From Sporosarcina sp. Marseille-Q4943 (GTDB lineage Bacteria; Bacillota; Bacilli; Bacillales_A; Planococcaceae): a stretch of 64,000 bases of DNA. Under the pieces are notes generated by a model, which saw only the letters and a list, made by a program, of their open reading frames with translations, ran no database searches and was not told the DNA's origin. The stretch is taken from NCBI RefSeq assembly GCF_943736995.1, contig NZ_CALSFT010000002.1, positions 744,001 through 808,000 on the forward strand. Reading direction: 5' to 3'. Below, one piece after another: positions 34,208-42,615 of this stretch (position 1 is its first letter; each line of letters starts with the position of its first letter). A program made the translations under genes and the position numbers.

Positions 34208-35528
34208 TGCACAGGCTGAGTTGGTCCGGCAATCGTTCGTCACCCATGTCGATGAAAACAGGCTGATGGATTGCATGCGATGTGGGTTCTGTCTGCCGGC
34301 ATGCCCGACATACATCCACTCCGATTACGATGAAACTCAGTCGCCACGCGGCAGGATCGCCCTAATGAAAGCGGTCCGCGACGGTGATGTCGAATGGGAC
34401 GGTTCCATCGAAGAGGCTTTCGACCTTTGCCTTGGCTGTAGGGCGTGCGAACCTGCGTGTCCCGCAGGTGTCCAATACGGAACACTTATCGAGGAGACGC
34501 GCGAAGCGATTCTTTCCGTTAAACCGCAGACATTGAAGGAGAAAACGATCCGGAAAGGGGCGTTCGACCATCTTTTCGCCGACCAGCGGAAGATGAAGAC
34601 TGCCGTGAAACTCGTGACGTTCTATCAAAAAACGGGGTTGCAGAAGGTTGTCCGGAAGGTCGGCTTCATGGAGCTCTTCCCTCCATTCGTGAAAGATATG
34701 GAAAGGTCGCTGCCCGCCCCGCCGAAAAAGCGCCGGACGCTTAGCCAATTGACCGAAAAGAAAACGACAGTCGCCTTCTTCGCCGGTTGCCTTATGGATA
34801 CGATGTTCCAGGAGACAAATCGGAATACGATCGATCTGTTGAACACGCTCGGCTGTGAAGTGGTCATTCCGAAGAACCAGCAATGCTGCGGCGCCTTGCA
34901 AGGGCATAGCGGTGAAATGGAACGGGCGAGAAGGAACGCGAAAGCGAATCTTGAAGCATTCGATCTCGATGGCATCGACTATATCGTCAACAATGCAGGT
35001 GGTTGTGGAGCGTTCCTGTCCGAATATGACCGGCTGTTCGAGCGGGATCCGGCTTTGCTTGCGAAGGCGCAGCAGTTCTTCGAAAAGCAGATTGATATTT
35101 CCTCGTTGCTCGTAAAGCTTGGCATTATCGATGAGCTATTAAAGCAACCGGTGACAGATACGGATGAAATCGTCACTTATCAGGATTCCTGCCACTTGCG
35201 GAATGTCAATCGAGTGAAGGACGAGCCAAGGGAAATATTGAAAGCGGTCAAAGGCAGTCTATTTGTGGAAATGCCCGGTTCGCATCTTTGTTGCGGTTCC
35301 GCCGGTGTATATAATTTACTTCAACCAGAAATGGCTTCACGAATTCTCGGTTCGAAAATGGAAGAGGTGAAACGGGTTCAGGCAACGACGATCATTACGA
35401 CAAATCCAGGATGTTTGCTTCAAATGAAAGTCGGCGTAGAAAGGGAAGGCTTATCCGGAACTGCCCGCGCCATGCATATCGTCGATTTTATTCACGAAAA
35501 AATTATAGAAACCTACGGAGGGAAATGA
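34200..35528 (+). CDS. glcF: Fe-S electron-transfer subunit of 2-hydroxyacid oxidase (GlcF-like)
   Basis: 442 residues from the ATG at 34200; an upstream in-frame TTG at 34188 has no ribosome site. Two [4Fe-4S] motifs lie near the N-terminus, CMRCGFCLPACP (25-35) and CLGCRACEPACP (about 77-88). Two CCG domains follow with CCGALQGHSGE and CCGSAG, which form a heterodisulfide-reductase-like cluster. GlcF carries electrons from the flavin subunit to the quinone pool. It is immediately followed by the TRAP receptor (1 base gap). Confidence 0.88.
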   Translation: MSSAQAELVRQSFVTHVDENRLMDCMRCGFCLPACPTYIHSDYDETQSPRGRIALMKAVRDGDVEWDGSIEEAFDLCLGCRACEPACPAGVQYGTLIEETREAILSVKPQTLKEKTIRKGAFDHLFADQRKMKTAVKLVTFYQKTGLQKVVRKVGFMELFPPFVKDMERSLPAPPKKRRTLSQLTEKKTTVAFFAGCLMDTMFQETNRNTIDLLNTLGCEVVIPKNQQCCGALQGHSGEMERARRNAKANLEAFDLDGIDYIVNNAGGCGAFLSEYDRLFERDPALLAKAQQFFEKQIDISSLLVKLGIIDELLKQPVTDTDEIVTYQDSCHLRNVNRVKDEPREILKAVKGSLFVEMPGSHLCCGSAGVYNLLQPEMASRILGSKMEEVKRVQATTIITTNPGCLLQMKVGVEREGLSGTARAMHIVDFIHEKIIETYGGK

Positions 35529-35529
35529 A

Positions 35530-36549
35530 ATGAAGATGAAAAAAGGCAAAATTTTAGGGGCGATCGGTTTAACGGCGATGCTCATGCTGGGTGCTTGTTC
35601 AAAAGACGACACGGGCAGCGCATCAAGTGATAAAAAATACAATTTGAAAATGTCCGTAACGGTGAACGACTCTTCCACATGGTACAAAGCAGCGGAAAAA
35701 CTGGCCAACGACATGAAGGAAGAAACGGACGGCAGGATTAATATCGAAGTGTTCCCGAATGAGCAGTTATCGGGTGGTGACCAAGGGAAAGGTGTCGAGC
35801 TATTGGCAAAAGGGCAGACGGATTTGAGCTTGCACTCCACAATCATTTATTCCATCCTCGATGATCGATTCGGAGTGCCGAGTGCGCCGTTCCTGTTCAG
35901 TGAACATGCGGAAGCGGATAAAGTGTTCAGTGGCAAAGGCGGTGAAATGATCGGGGAAATCTTGAATGAAAAAGGCGTTGAATTGCTTGGGTTCGGAGAA
36001 AACGGCTTCCGCCAAGTGACGAACAGCAAACATGAAATTAAATCGCCTGCAGATATGAAAGGGATGAAAATCCGTATCCCTGGCATTAACATGTACACCG
36101 ATCTGTACCGTGCATTAGGGGCTGACCCTACGACAATGGCATTCTCTGAAGTGTTCACGTCGTTGCAGCAAGGCACGATCCACGGGCAGGAAAACCCGAT
36201 TGACGTCATCCATTCTTCTAAGCTGAATGAAGTTCAAGATTATTTGACGACATGGAACTATTCTTACGATCCATTAGTGCTCGGAATGAACAAAAAGCTA
36301 TTCGATTCGATGAGCAAGGAAGATCAGGAGCTGTTCAAGAAGTTAGGAAAAGAAGCTGCGGCTTATCAAATCGAGCTTGCACGTGAAAAAGAAGCGCAGC
36401 AAATTGAAGAGTTGAAAGTTGCCGGCATGCAATTCTATGAGCCGACAGAAGCGGAAATGGAAGAATTCAAAGCTGCCGTTCAACCGCTTTACGAAAAATA
36501 CACAGATATTTGGGGCGAAGATTTGCTTAAAGCATTCCAAGATCAATAA
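35530..36549 (+). CDS. dctP: DctP-type TRAP transporter substrate-binding lipoprotein
   Basis: 339 residues with a lipoprotein signal ending in LGAC. The DctP domain has VNDSSTWYKAAEKLANDMKEET near its start and MKGMKIRIPGINMYTDLYRALGADPTTM, including the Arg that binds the ligand carboxylate (IRIPG). Family members capture C4-dicarboxylates, 2-oxo acids, sugar acids or aromatic acids outside the cell. Co-transcription with the oxidase and CoA ligase suggests a carboxylic acid that is then degraded. Confidence 0.88.
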   Translation: MKMKKGKILGAIGLTAMLMLGACSKDDTGSASSDKKYNLKMSVTVNDSSTWYKAAEKLANDMKEETDGRINIEVFPNEQLSGGDQGKGVELLAKGQTDLSLHSTIIYSILDDRFGVPSAPFLFSEHAEADKVFSGKGGEMIGEILNEKGVELLGFGENGFRQVTNSKHEIKSPADMKGMKIRIPGINMYTDLYRALGADPTTMAFSEVFTSLQQGTIHGQENPIDVIHSSKLNEVQDYLTTWNYSYDPLVLGMNKKLFDSMSKEDQELFKKLGKEAAAYQIELAREKEAQQIEELKVAGMQFYEPTEAEMEEFKAAVQPLYEKYTDIWGEDLLKAFQDQ

Positions 36550-36564
36550 GTGGAGGGAACATGA

Positions 36565-37050
36565 ATGGAAAGAGTGATTAGCAGATTAGAAGAGTGGATT
36601 GTTGTAATCGTTTTGTCCATCATGTCCACCATCGCTTTTGTGAACATCCTTTCAAGGGGATTTGCGAACCATTCGTTCTCCTTTGCCGAGGAGATCACGG
36701 TGAATTTGTTCGTAGCACTCACTTTCGTCGGGACAGCCATCGGTGTGCGGCAATACGCACACCTTGGCTTTACTCTCGTATATGATACGGCGAATTTATT
36801 CGTCAAAAACATCATTACGATTCTCGTTGGTGTCTTGATGTCATTATTGTTTGTCATTCTCATCTATTTCGGAATTCAAATGCTCTTGTTCCAAGTGGAA
36901 ATGGGACAAAAGACGCCAGCACTCGGATGGCCGCAATGGGTGTTCTCAATGGCAATGCCAATCGGGGCGGCATTGTGCCTGTTCAGGACGATACAAGCGA
37001 CAATAAAAGAATTTCGTGAGCAAAACCGGAAAGGGGAGCAGGCGGTATGA
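36565..37050 (+). CDS. dctQ: TRAP transporter small permease (DctQ)
   Basis: 161 residues with four membrane helices (about 12-32, 45-68, 84-110 and 125-145), the normal DctQ layout. The hydrophilic loop QYAHLGFTLVYD matches the family. It couples the DctP receptor to the DctM permease. It overlaps dctM by 4 bases (ATGA). Confidence 0.85.
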   Translation: MERVISRLEEWIVVIVLSIMSTIAFVNILSRGFANHSFSFAEEITVNLFVALTFVGTAIGVRQYAHLGFTLVYDTANLFVKNIITILVGVLMSLLFVILIYFGIQMLLFQVEMGQKTPALGWPQWVFSMAMPIGAALCLFRTIQATIKEFREQNRKGEQAV

Positions 37051-38366
37051 CGGCATTATTATTATTTGGTCTGTTTTTCCTGCTCGTTATGCTACGGCTG
37101 CCGATTGCAGTTGCACTTGCCATCTCGTCCATTGCTGTACTGTTCACAGGTAGCGGGATGTTCGGCCTTGAATTGGTCGCGGATATTATGTATTCGAGCG
37201 TGTCAAAGTTCACGTTGCTAGCCATCCCATTTTTCATTTTGGCAGGAGTCATCATGGAGCAGGCGGGCATATCGAAAAGACTGATCGAGTTCGCGCAAAC
37301 ATTAGTCGGCCACCGGAAAGGCGGAATCGTCTTCGTCACCGTCATGACGGCGATTTTCTTCGCGGCGATTTCCGGGTCTGGTCCGGCGACAGTCGCGGCA
37401 ATCGGTGGAATCCTCATTCCGGCAATGGTGAAGAGTGGTTATAAGAAGGAGACGGCAGGTGGACTTGTAGCAAGTTCAGGCGCAATCGGCATTATCATTC
37501 CTCCAAGTATCGCTTTCATCGTATTTGCAGTTGTAGCGGGCGATCAGATTCCAGTATCGATCGGACGATTGTTCATAGCGGGCATCATCCCGGGATTATT
37601 GCTTGGCGGCGGCTTCATTCTTGCTGCAATGTATGTCAGATGGAAGCAGGAGCGGACGGAAGGCCCTATTGAAGGGCATGTCCAAGAAAAGGCGACAGGC
37701 ACGGAGCGCGTGAAAGCGTTTCTAAGTGCGTTTTGGGGATTATTGATTCCTATTATCATTTTAGGCGGGATTTACGGCGGATTCTTCACGCCAACTGAAG
37801 CAGCGGTCGTTGCAGTGTTTTACGGATTATTCGTCGGTTTCGTCATCTACCGGGAACTGAACGTGAAAAAGCTTTATGACATATTAGTTGCGGCTTCGGT
37901 CCAAACCGCCACTGTCATGTTCATCGTCAGTGCAGCGTCCGTCTATGCGTATATTATTACGACGGAGCAGATTGCGAGACAAATTTCCAGTGCGATGCTC
38001 GGCATTTCGGAAAATCCGATCTTCATTCTATTGCTCGTCAACGTATTGCTGTTAATTGCGGGTATGTTCATCGATGCAATTTCCGCCTACTACATTTTCA
38101 TTCCGATTTTATTGCCGATCATGCTCGTTCTGAATGTCGATCCGACCGTTTTCGGTGTCTTCATGACAGTCAACTTGGCAATCGGTTTATTCACGCCGCC
38201 TGTAGGATTGAACCTATTCGTTGCGGCGGGCATTTCGGGGACGTCGATCGGCAGATTGTCAATAGGGGTTATGCCGTTCATCGTTTCTTCGATTATCATC
38301 CTGTTGCTCATTACATTCATACCGCAAATATCTACGTTTTTACCTGATTTATTAAACGTTAAATAG
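37047..38366 (+). CDS. dctM: TRAP transporter large permease (DctM)
   Basis: 439 residues with about 12-13 membrane helices. DctM signatures include FAAISGSGPATVAAIGGILIPAMVKSGYKKE and IIPPSIAFIVFAVVAGDQIPVS, with a later FTPTEAAVVAVFYGL. Together with DctP and DctQ it imports the operon's substrate by ion symport. It ends 13 bases before the SDR gene. Confidence 0.88.
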   Translation: MTALLLFGLFFLLVMLRLPIAVALAISSIAVLFTGSGMFGLELVADIMYSSVSKFTLLAIPFFILAGVIMEQAGISKRLIEFAQTLVGHRKGGIVFVTVMTAIFFAAISGSGPATVAAIGGILIPAMVKSGYKKETAGGLVASSGAIGIIIPPSIAFIVFAVVAGDQIPVSIGRLFIAGIIPGLLLGGGFILAAMYVRWKQERTEGPIEGHVQEKATGTERVKAFLSAFWGLLIPIIILGGIYGGFFTPTEAAVVAVFYGLFVGFVIYRELNVKKLYDILVAASVQTATVMFIVSAASVYAYIITTEQIARQISSAMLGISENPIFILLLVNVLLLIAGMFIDAISAYYIFIPILLPIMLVLNVDPTVFGVFMTVNLAIGLFTPPVGLNLFVAAGISGTSIGRLSIGVMPFIVSSIIILLLITFIPQISTFLPDLLNVK

Positions 38367-38379
38367 GGGGGAGTTTGGC

Positions 38380-39138
38380 ATGAGACTTAAGGGGCAGACA
38401 GCAATTATTACGGGAGCGGCGAGCGGCATCGGAGCTGAATCCGCGGTCCGTCTTGCTAGAGAAGGTGCAAATATCGTTTTGATCGACTTGAATCCTTGTG
38501 TCAAAACAATCGATTCCATTAAAGAGGAGAACTCTGATGCGAACGTGTTGGAATGCCTAGGGGATATACGGGACCCGGAATTCGTCAAAGCGGCTGTCGG
38601 TCGTGCGTCCGATTCGTTCGGGGAACTGCATATTTTGGTGAACAATGCGGGAACTTGCGGCAGGCTTGGGATAGACACGATGACTCTCGAAATATGGGAC
38701 CGTGACATGGACACGAATGTGAAAGCCGCATTCCTGTTCATGCAGGCAGTCGTTTATCCGCATATGGTCGAACAGAAATACGGACGGATCATCAACATCA
38801 GCTCCATTTCAGGCATCAACGGTGGAGTCACTTCGGGAGATGGCACGAATGGTCGATCGGGACCTGCTTACGCTGCTTCGAAAGGGGCGGTCATCGCGTT
38901 GACGAAATGGGCGGCAAAAGAATTAGGTCCGCTCAATATTACTTGCAATTCAGTGGCGCCGGGGGCAACCGAGACGGGCATCACTTCCGGAGTCCCTTAT
39001 GATGTAAGCGGGCAAGCGATCAAGCGGATGGGGACGACCGCCGATATCGCGGAAGCGGTCCTTTATTTCGCATTGCCGGAATCAGGCTATACGACCGGCC
39101 AAGTGCTGAAGGTCGATGGGGGCTATAGCTTTGGATAA
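38380..39138 (+). CDS. Short-chain dehydrogenase/reductase of the catabolic operon
   Basis: 252 residues. The NAD(P) fold has TGAASGIG near 11-18, NNAG near 85-88, catalytic Ser in SSISGINGG, Tyr-x-x-x-Lys in YAASKGA and the C-terminal QVLKVDGGYSFG. It oxidises or reduces a hydroxy/keto group; in this operon a 3-hydroxyacyl or cyclic hydroxy step is likely. Its last codons overlap the next gene by 8 to 23 bases, according to that gene's start. Confidence 0.8.
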   Translation: MRLKGQTAIITGAASGIGAESAVRLAREGANIVLIDLNPCVKTIDSIKEENSDANVLECLGDIRDPEFVKAAVGRASDSFGELHILVNNAGTCGRLGIDTMTLEIWDRDMDTNVKAAFLFMQAVVYPHMVEQKYGRIINISSISGINGGVTSGDGTNGRSGPAYAASKGAVIALTKWAAKELGPLNITCNSVAPGATETGITSGVPYDVSGQAIKRMGTTADIAEAVLYFALPESGYTTGQVLKVDGGYSFG

Positions 39139-39604
39139 GCGTATTCAAGCTGTGCATGACAGGAAGTCAGATCGTATTGCCGGGCGCTTCATGAAAGGCA
39201 TCGACCTATTTGAAGGGATCAAAGGGGTTTGCAAGGAGTTTGGAGTGGAAGCGGCTCAGTTTCAATGTCTCGGGTCGCTTGAGTACGCAACGTATGTCCA
39301 GCCGGATCAGAATAAAGATGGAACTTTGTACTATTCATCGGAAAATATCACGGATTCACCGGTTGAACTATTATCGGGAACCGGCTTTGTCGGGCTTGAT
39401 ATGGAAGGGGAGCCGGAAGTTCATTTCCATGGAATGATTGTAGACTGTAATAAAAACATAACTGGTGGGCATTTTATCGATGGCAAGAATCCGGTCGCGG
39501 TTACGATCGAGTTCATTCTATTCCCATTGAACGGCATCAAGATGCAACGTGACTTGGATGAGTTTTACGGCATTCCTGTATTTCAATTTAGGGAGAAGGA
39601 GTGA
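39116..39604 (+). CDS. PPC/DUF296 domain protein
   Basis: 162 residues from ATG 39116; TTG 39131 behind GGGGGC is an alternative start that would give 157. The whole protein is one PPC (plants and prokaryotes conserved, DUF296) domain: RIAGRFMKGIDLFEGIKGVCKEFGVEAAQFQCLGSLEYATYV, then HFHGMIVD with the conserved metal-binding His pair, and GGHFIDGKNPVAVTIEFIL. In plants this fold binds AT-rich DNA; stand-alone bacterial members are uncharacterised, and several are metal-dependent trimers. Coupling to a catabolic operon suggests an enzymatic or ligand-sensing role. Its product family is otherwise undefined. Confidence 0.75.
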   Translation: MGAIALDKRIQAVHDRKSDRIAGRFMKGIDLFEGIKGVCKEFGVEAAQFQCLGSLEYATYVQPDQNKDGTLYYSSENITDSPVELLSGTGFVGLDMEGEPEVHFHGMIVDCNKNITGGHFIDGKNPVAVTIEFILFPLNGIKMQRDLDEFYGIPVFQFREKE

Positions 39605-39609
39605 GGGGC

Positions 39610-41091
39610 ATGGAAACATTGGGGAAGTTTGCAATGAAATCGGCCGCCGCCTATCCGGACAAGGTGGCTGTGAAGGATAAGGATCGGTCATTTACATACC
39701 GGGAAATGATGGAGCGGGTTTTTGCCTTGACAGCATATTTTCGGGAGTCGGGGTTACAAAAAGGGGATCGGGTCGGAATTCTCATGGCAAATCGGCTCGA
39801 GCATATCGAACTTGACGTTGCGGCTTCACTCACAGGCGTCATTAAAGTTCCATTAAATTATCGACTTCACCCAAAAGAGCATGAATATATGTTGAAGGAT
39901 GCCGATGTAAGTCTCCTGATCGGGGACAAAGCGTTGATTGAACCAATCGGAACGGACGTCGCTGTATTGGCGGTTGGGGAGGAATATGAGCAAGCGGTTG
40001 AGGCGCACCTCGGAAAGCGCCATATAGAGGAAGTCAGGGAAGATGAACTATTCGCGATTATGTATACATCGGGAACGACTGGCAATCCGAAAGGCGTCAT
40101 GCTATCACACCGCAATATGATATCCGGAGCGTTGTCGCTAGCCGTCGTATGCGATACGAACTATGACGACATTATTGGACATGTCGCGCCATTGACGCAC
40201 GGCAGCAACTTTCTATCCCATGTCGCCTGGCTGTATGGCTTGACCCAAGTCGTGTTCGATAAATTCGAGCCAGAAGAGTTCGTCAATGATTTGGAGAGGG
40301 AGCGGGTGTCGACGATTTTCCTCGTGCCGACGATGGTGAATTTGATGATTCAACATCCAAATTTCGATCCAGCGAAGCTATCAACATTGAAAACAATCAA
40401 TATGGCGGGCTCGGCGATTGCAGCAAGTAAGCTTGAGCATGCATTGTCGCTCGTCGGTCCGATTTTCGCCCAAACATATGGGCAAGTTGAAGCACCGATG
40501 TGCATTACGATGATGCCGAAGAACGAAATGGGGAACAGGCTTGAGTCATGCGGCCGAACAGGACTTTTCGTCGACGTGAAAATCATCGATGACGAAGGGA
40601 AGGAAGTTGCAGACGGGGAAGTGGGCGAAATCATCTGCAAAGGATCCCTCGTCATGCAAGGCTATTGGAATAACAAGAAGGCGACCGAAGAGACGTTAAG
40701 GGACGGCTGGCTGCATACAGGAGACCTCGGTTGGAAGAGTACGGAAGGGTATCTTCATATCGTAGACCGCAAAAAGGACGTCATCATTTCGGGAGGCGTC
40801 AATATTTATCCGCGAGAAGTGGAGGAAGTGCTTAATGTACACACAGGCGTGAAGGAAACTTGTGTAATCGGCGTTCCTGATGAAAAGTGGGGCGAAAATG
40901 TCGTCGCCTACGTCGTCTTGAACGGGACGGCGGAAGTGACGGAAGAAGAACTCATCGCTTTATGCATCGAAAACATGGCAAGTTTCAAAAAGCCGAAGGA
41001 AATCCATATCGTTGACGAACTGCCGAAGAGCTCGTACGGAAAAATCCTGAAACGGGAACTCCGCAGTAAGCATGAGGGGGTCAAGGCATGA
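39610..41091 (+). CDS. Acyl-CoA ligase of the catabolic operon
   Basis: 493 residues from ATG 39610 with GGAGTGAGG upstream; the GTG at 39601 is less well placed. Motifs: MYTSGTTGNPKGVMLSH, the adenylate loop GDLGWKSTEG and the C-terminal Lys in KSSYGKILKREL. It activates a carboxylate as a CoA thioester with ATP, probably the product or precursor made by the oxidase. It is distinct from the ligase at 22816 (different flanking motif DTNYDDIIGHVAPLTHG). It overlaps the thiolase gene by 4 bases. Confidence 0.85.
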   Translation: METLGKFAMKSAAAYPDKVAVKDKDRSFTYREMMERVFALTAYFRESGLQKGDRVGILMANRLEHIELDVAASLTGVIKVPLNYRLHPKEHEYMLKDADVSLLIGDKALIEPIGTDVAVLAVGEEYEQAVEAHLGKRHIEEVREDELFAIMYTSGTTGNPKGVMLSHRNMISGALSLAVVCDTNYDDIIGHVAPLTHGSNFLSHVAWLYGLTQVVFDKFEPEEFVNDLERERVSTIFLVPTMVNLMIQHPNFDPAKLSTLKTINMAGSAIAASKLEHALSLVGPIFAQTYGQVEAPMCITMMPKNEMGNRLESCGRTGLFVDVKIIDDEGKEVADGEVGEIICKGSLVMQGYWNNKKATEETLRDGWLHTGDLGWKSTEGYLHIVDRKKDVIISGGVNIYPREVEEVLNVHTGVKETCVIGVPDEKWGENVVAYVVLNGTAEVTEEELIALCIENMASFKKPKEIHIVDELPKSSYGKILKRELRSKHEGVKA

Positions 41092-42221
41092 CGAATGTGT
41101 ATGTCCACGGCATCGGAATGACGCAATTCGGCACGTTCGTCGACCGCTCGATGAAAGAATTGCTTATGGAAGCGTGCATTCAAGCATTGGAGGATGCCGG
41201 CAATCCGAAAGTCGATGCTGTATTTGTCGGGAATTTCATGGGCGGCGCCATTTATAACCAAGAAATTCTTGGAGCAATCGTTGCGAATGAGTTAGGGCTT
41301 GGATTCATTCCAACAGCGAAGGTCGAAGGGGCTTGCGCTTCAGGCGGAATTGCATTGCGGCAAGGCATTATGGGCGTCTTGAGCGGGGAATATGAAACGG
41401 TTCTCGTAGCGGGCGTGGAGAAAATGAAACACGCCTCCACATCCGACGTAACCCAGGCAATCAATGCGGCGATGGACAATGATTCGAATGAAAAACAGGC
41501 GGGATTGACGTTTCCGGGTTTTTTCGGCGTCTTGGCAAACCGGTATTTCTACGAAACCGGTGCATCGAAAAAACATTTGGCGATGGTCGCCTTGAAAAAC
41601 CGGGAGCATGCGCTCAATAATCCGCTCGCGCAATTCCAAAAGCGTGCGACACTCGATGAAATACTGAATGCCCGCATCATCACGAATCCGTTAGGCCTAT
41701 TCGATTGTTCGCCGATGACGGATGGGGCGGCAGCTCTCCTCATCTCCAAGAACAAGTCGGGCGTGCATATTCGTTCATCCGCCCAAAGCTCGGGACCGAC
41801 GCAAATGCAGGATGCGGATGACCTGTTATCCATTCCGGCGATCCGGGAATCGGGCCGCCTCGCCTATGAAAAGGCGGGCGTCGGGCCGGAAGACATCGAT
41901 GTCGTCGAAATCCATGACTGCTTCTCGATGACGGAAGTGCTCGCCATCGAGGAGTTGGGGTTCTTCAAAAGTCGCGAAGGTTGGAAGGCAGTCGAAGAGG
42001 GACGGACGAAATCGACGGGAGACAAGCCGGTCAATACGAGCGGAGGATTGCTGTCGCGCGGCCATCCGATCGGGGCGACAGGCATCGCGCAAATTTATCA
42101 CCTCGTCCGGCAACTTCGAGGCACGGCTCCGAACCAAGTGGACGGGGCGAAACTCGCGTTGGCTCAAAACTTGGGCGGCACAGGTTCGTATTCGACGGTA
42201 CACATTTTGGAGAGGGTGTGA
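41088..42221 (+). CDS. SCP2-type thiolase or retro-aldolase
   Basis: 377 residues. The nucleophile Cys83 is present in GACASGG, with the EIHDCFSMTE and GHPIGATG histidine motifs. The usual C-terminal thiolase CxG is replaced by NLGGTGSYS, as in SCP2/SCPx-type thiolases and the steroid-degrading Ltp2 retro-aldolases. In those systems a DUF35 protein is a partner, and here a DUF35 gene follows 4 bases after the stop. The enzyme should cleave (or condense) a 3-oxo- or beta-hydroxyacyl-CoA to release acetyl-CoA or another fragment. Confidence 0.82.
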   Translation: MTNVYVHGIGMTQFGTFVDRSMKELLMEACIQALEDAGNPKVDAVFVGNFMGGAIYNQEILGAIVANELGLGFIPTAKVEGACASGGIALRQGIMGVLSGEYETVLVAGVEKMKHASTSDVTQAINAAMDNDSNEKQAGLTFPGFFGVLANRYFYETGASKKHLAMVALKNREHALNNPLAQFQKRATLDEILNARIITNPLGLFDCSPMTDGAAALLISKNKSGVHIRSSAQSSGPTQMQDADDLLSIPAIRESGRLAYEKAGVGPEDIDVVEIHDCFSMTEVLAIEELGFFKSREGWKAVEEGRTKSTGDKPVNTSGGLLSRGHPIGATGIAQIYHLVRQLRGTAPNQVDGAKLALAQNLGGTGSYSTVHILERV

Positions 42222-42225
42222 TGAC

Positions 42226-42531
42226 GTGAAGATTTTTAAATGCAATTCATGTGATTACGGAAGTATCACATCGAAATACACATGTCCGTCGTGCAGAATC
42301 GGCAAGCTTGAAGAGAAGGAAGTGTCTCCGAAAGGAACGGTCTTCAGCTTTACGGATATCCATATCGCTCCCGCCGAGTTTGCGGACATCGCCCCTTATA
42401 CAATCGCACTTATCCAGCTTGACGATGCGGATGTGAAAGTGACCGCACGGATGGATGGGCAAGTGCAGATCGGCGATGCGGTTGATTTGGACAAGGTTGA
42501 TGGCGGCGCTTATTTATACACGAAAGTCTGA
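42226..42531 (+). CDS. DUF35 zinc-ribbon OB-fold protein
   Basis: 101 residues from GTG. A zinc ribbon with Cys6, Cys9, Cys20 and Cys23 (CNSC...CPSC) precedes an OB-fold. DUF35 proteins form complexes with thiolases and retro-aldolases and are required for their activity in several pathways. The gene is the last of the operon and stands next to the thiolase, so it is presumably its partner. Confidence 0.85.
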   Translation: MKIFKCNSCDYGSITSKYTCPSCRIGKLEEKEVSPKGTVFSFTDIHIAPAEFADIAPYTIALIQLDDADVKVTARMDGQVQIGDAVDLDKVDGGAYLYTKV

Positions 42532-42536
42532 TGGCT

Positions 42537-42576
42537 TGTGCTTGGAGTTGTGTTGCGACTCTAAGCACAGGTCTTT
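42537..42576 (+). terminator. Terminator of the catabolic operon
   Basis: TGTGCTTGGAGT (42537-42548) pairs with ACTCTAAGCACA (42558-42569), followed by GGTCTTTT. Confidence 0.75.
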
Positions 42577-42615
42577 TATCTTCATGTGAGCGCAATTGAG
42601 TAAGGAGGGAATCTA

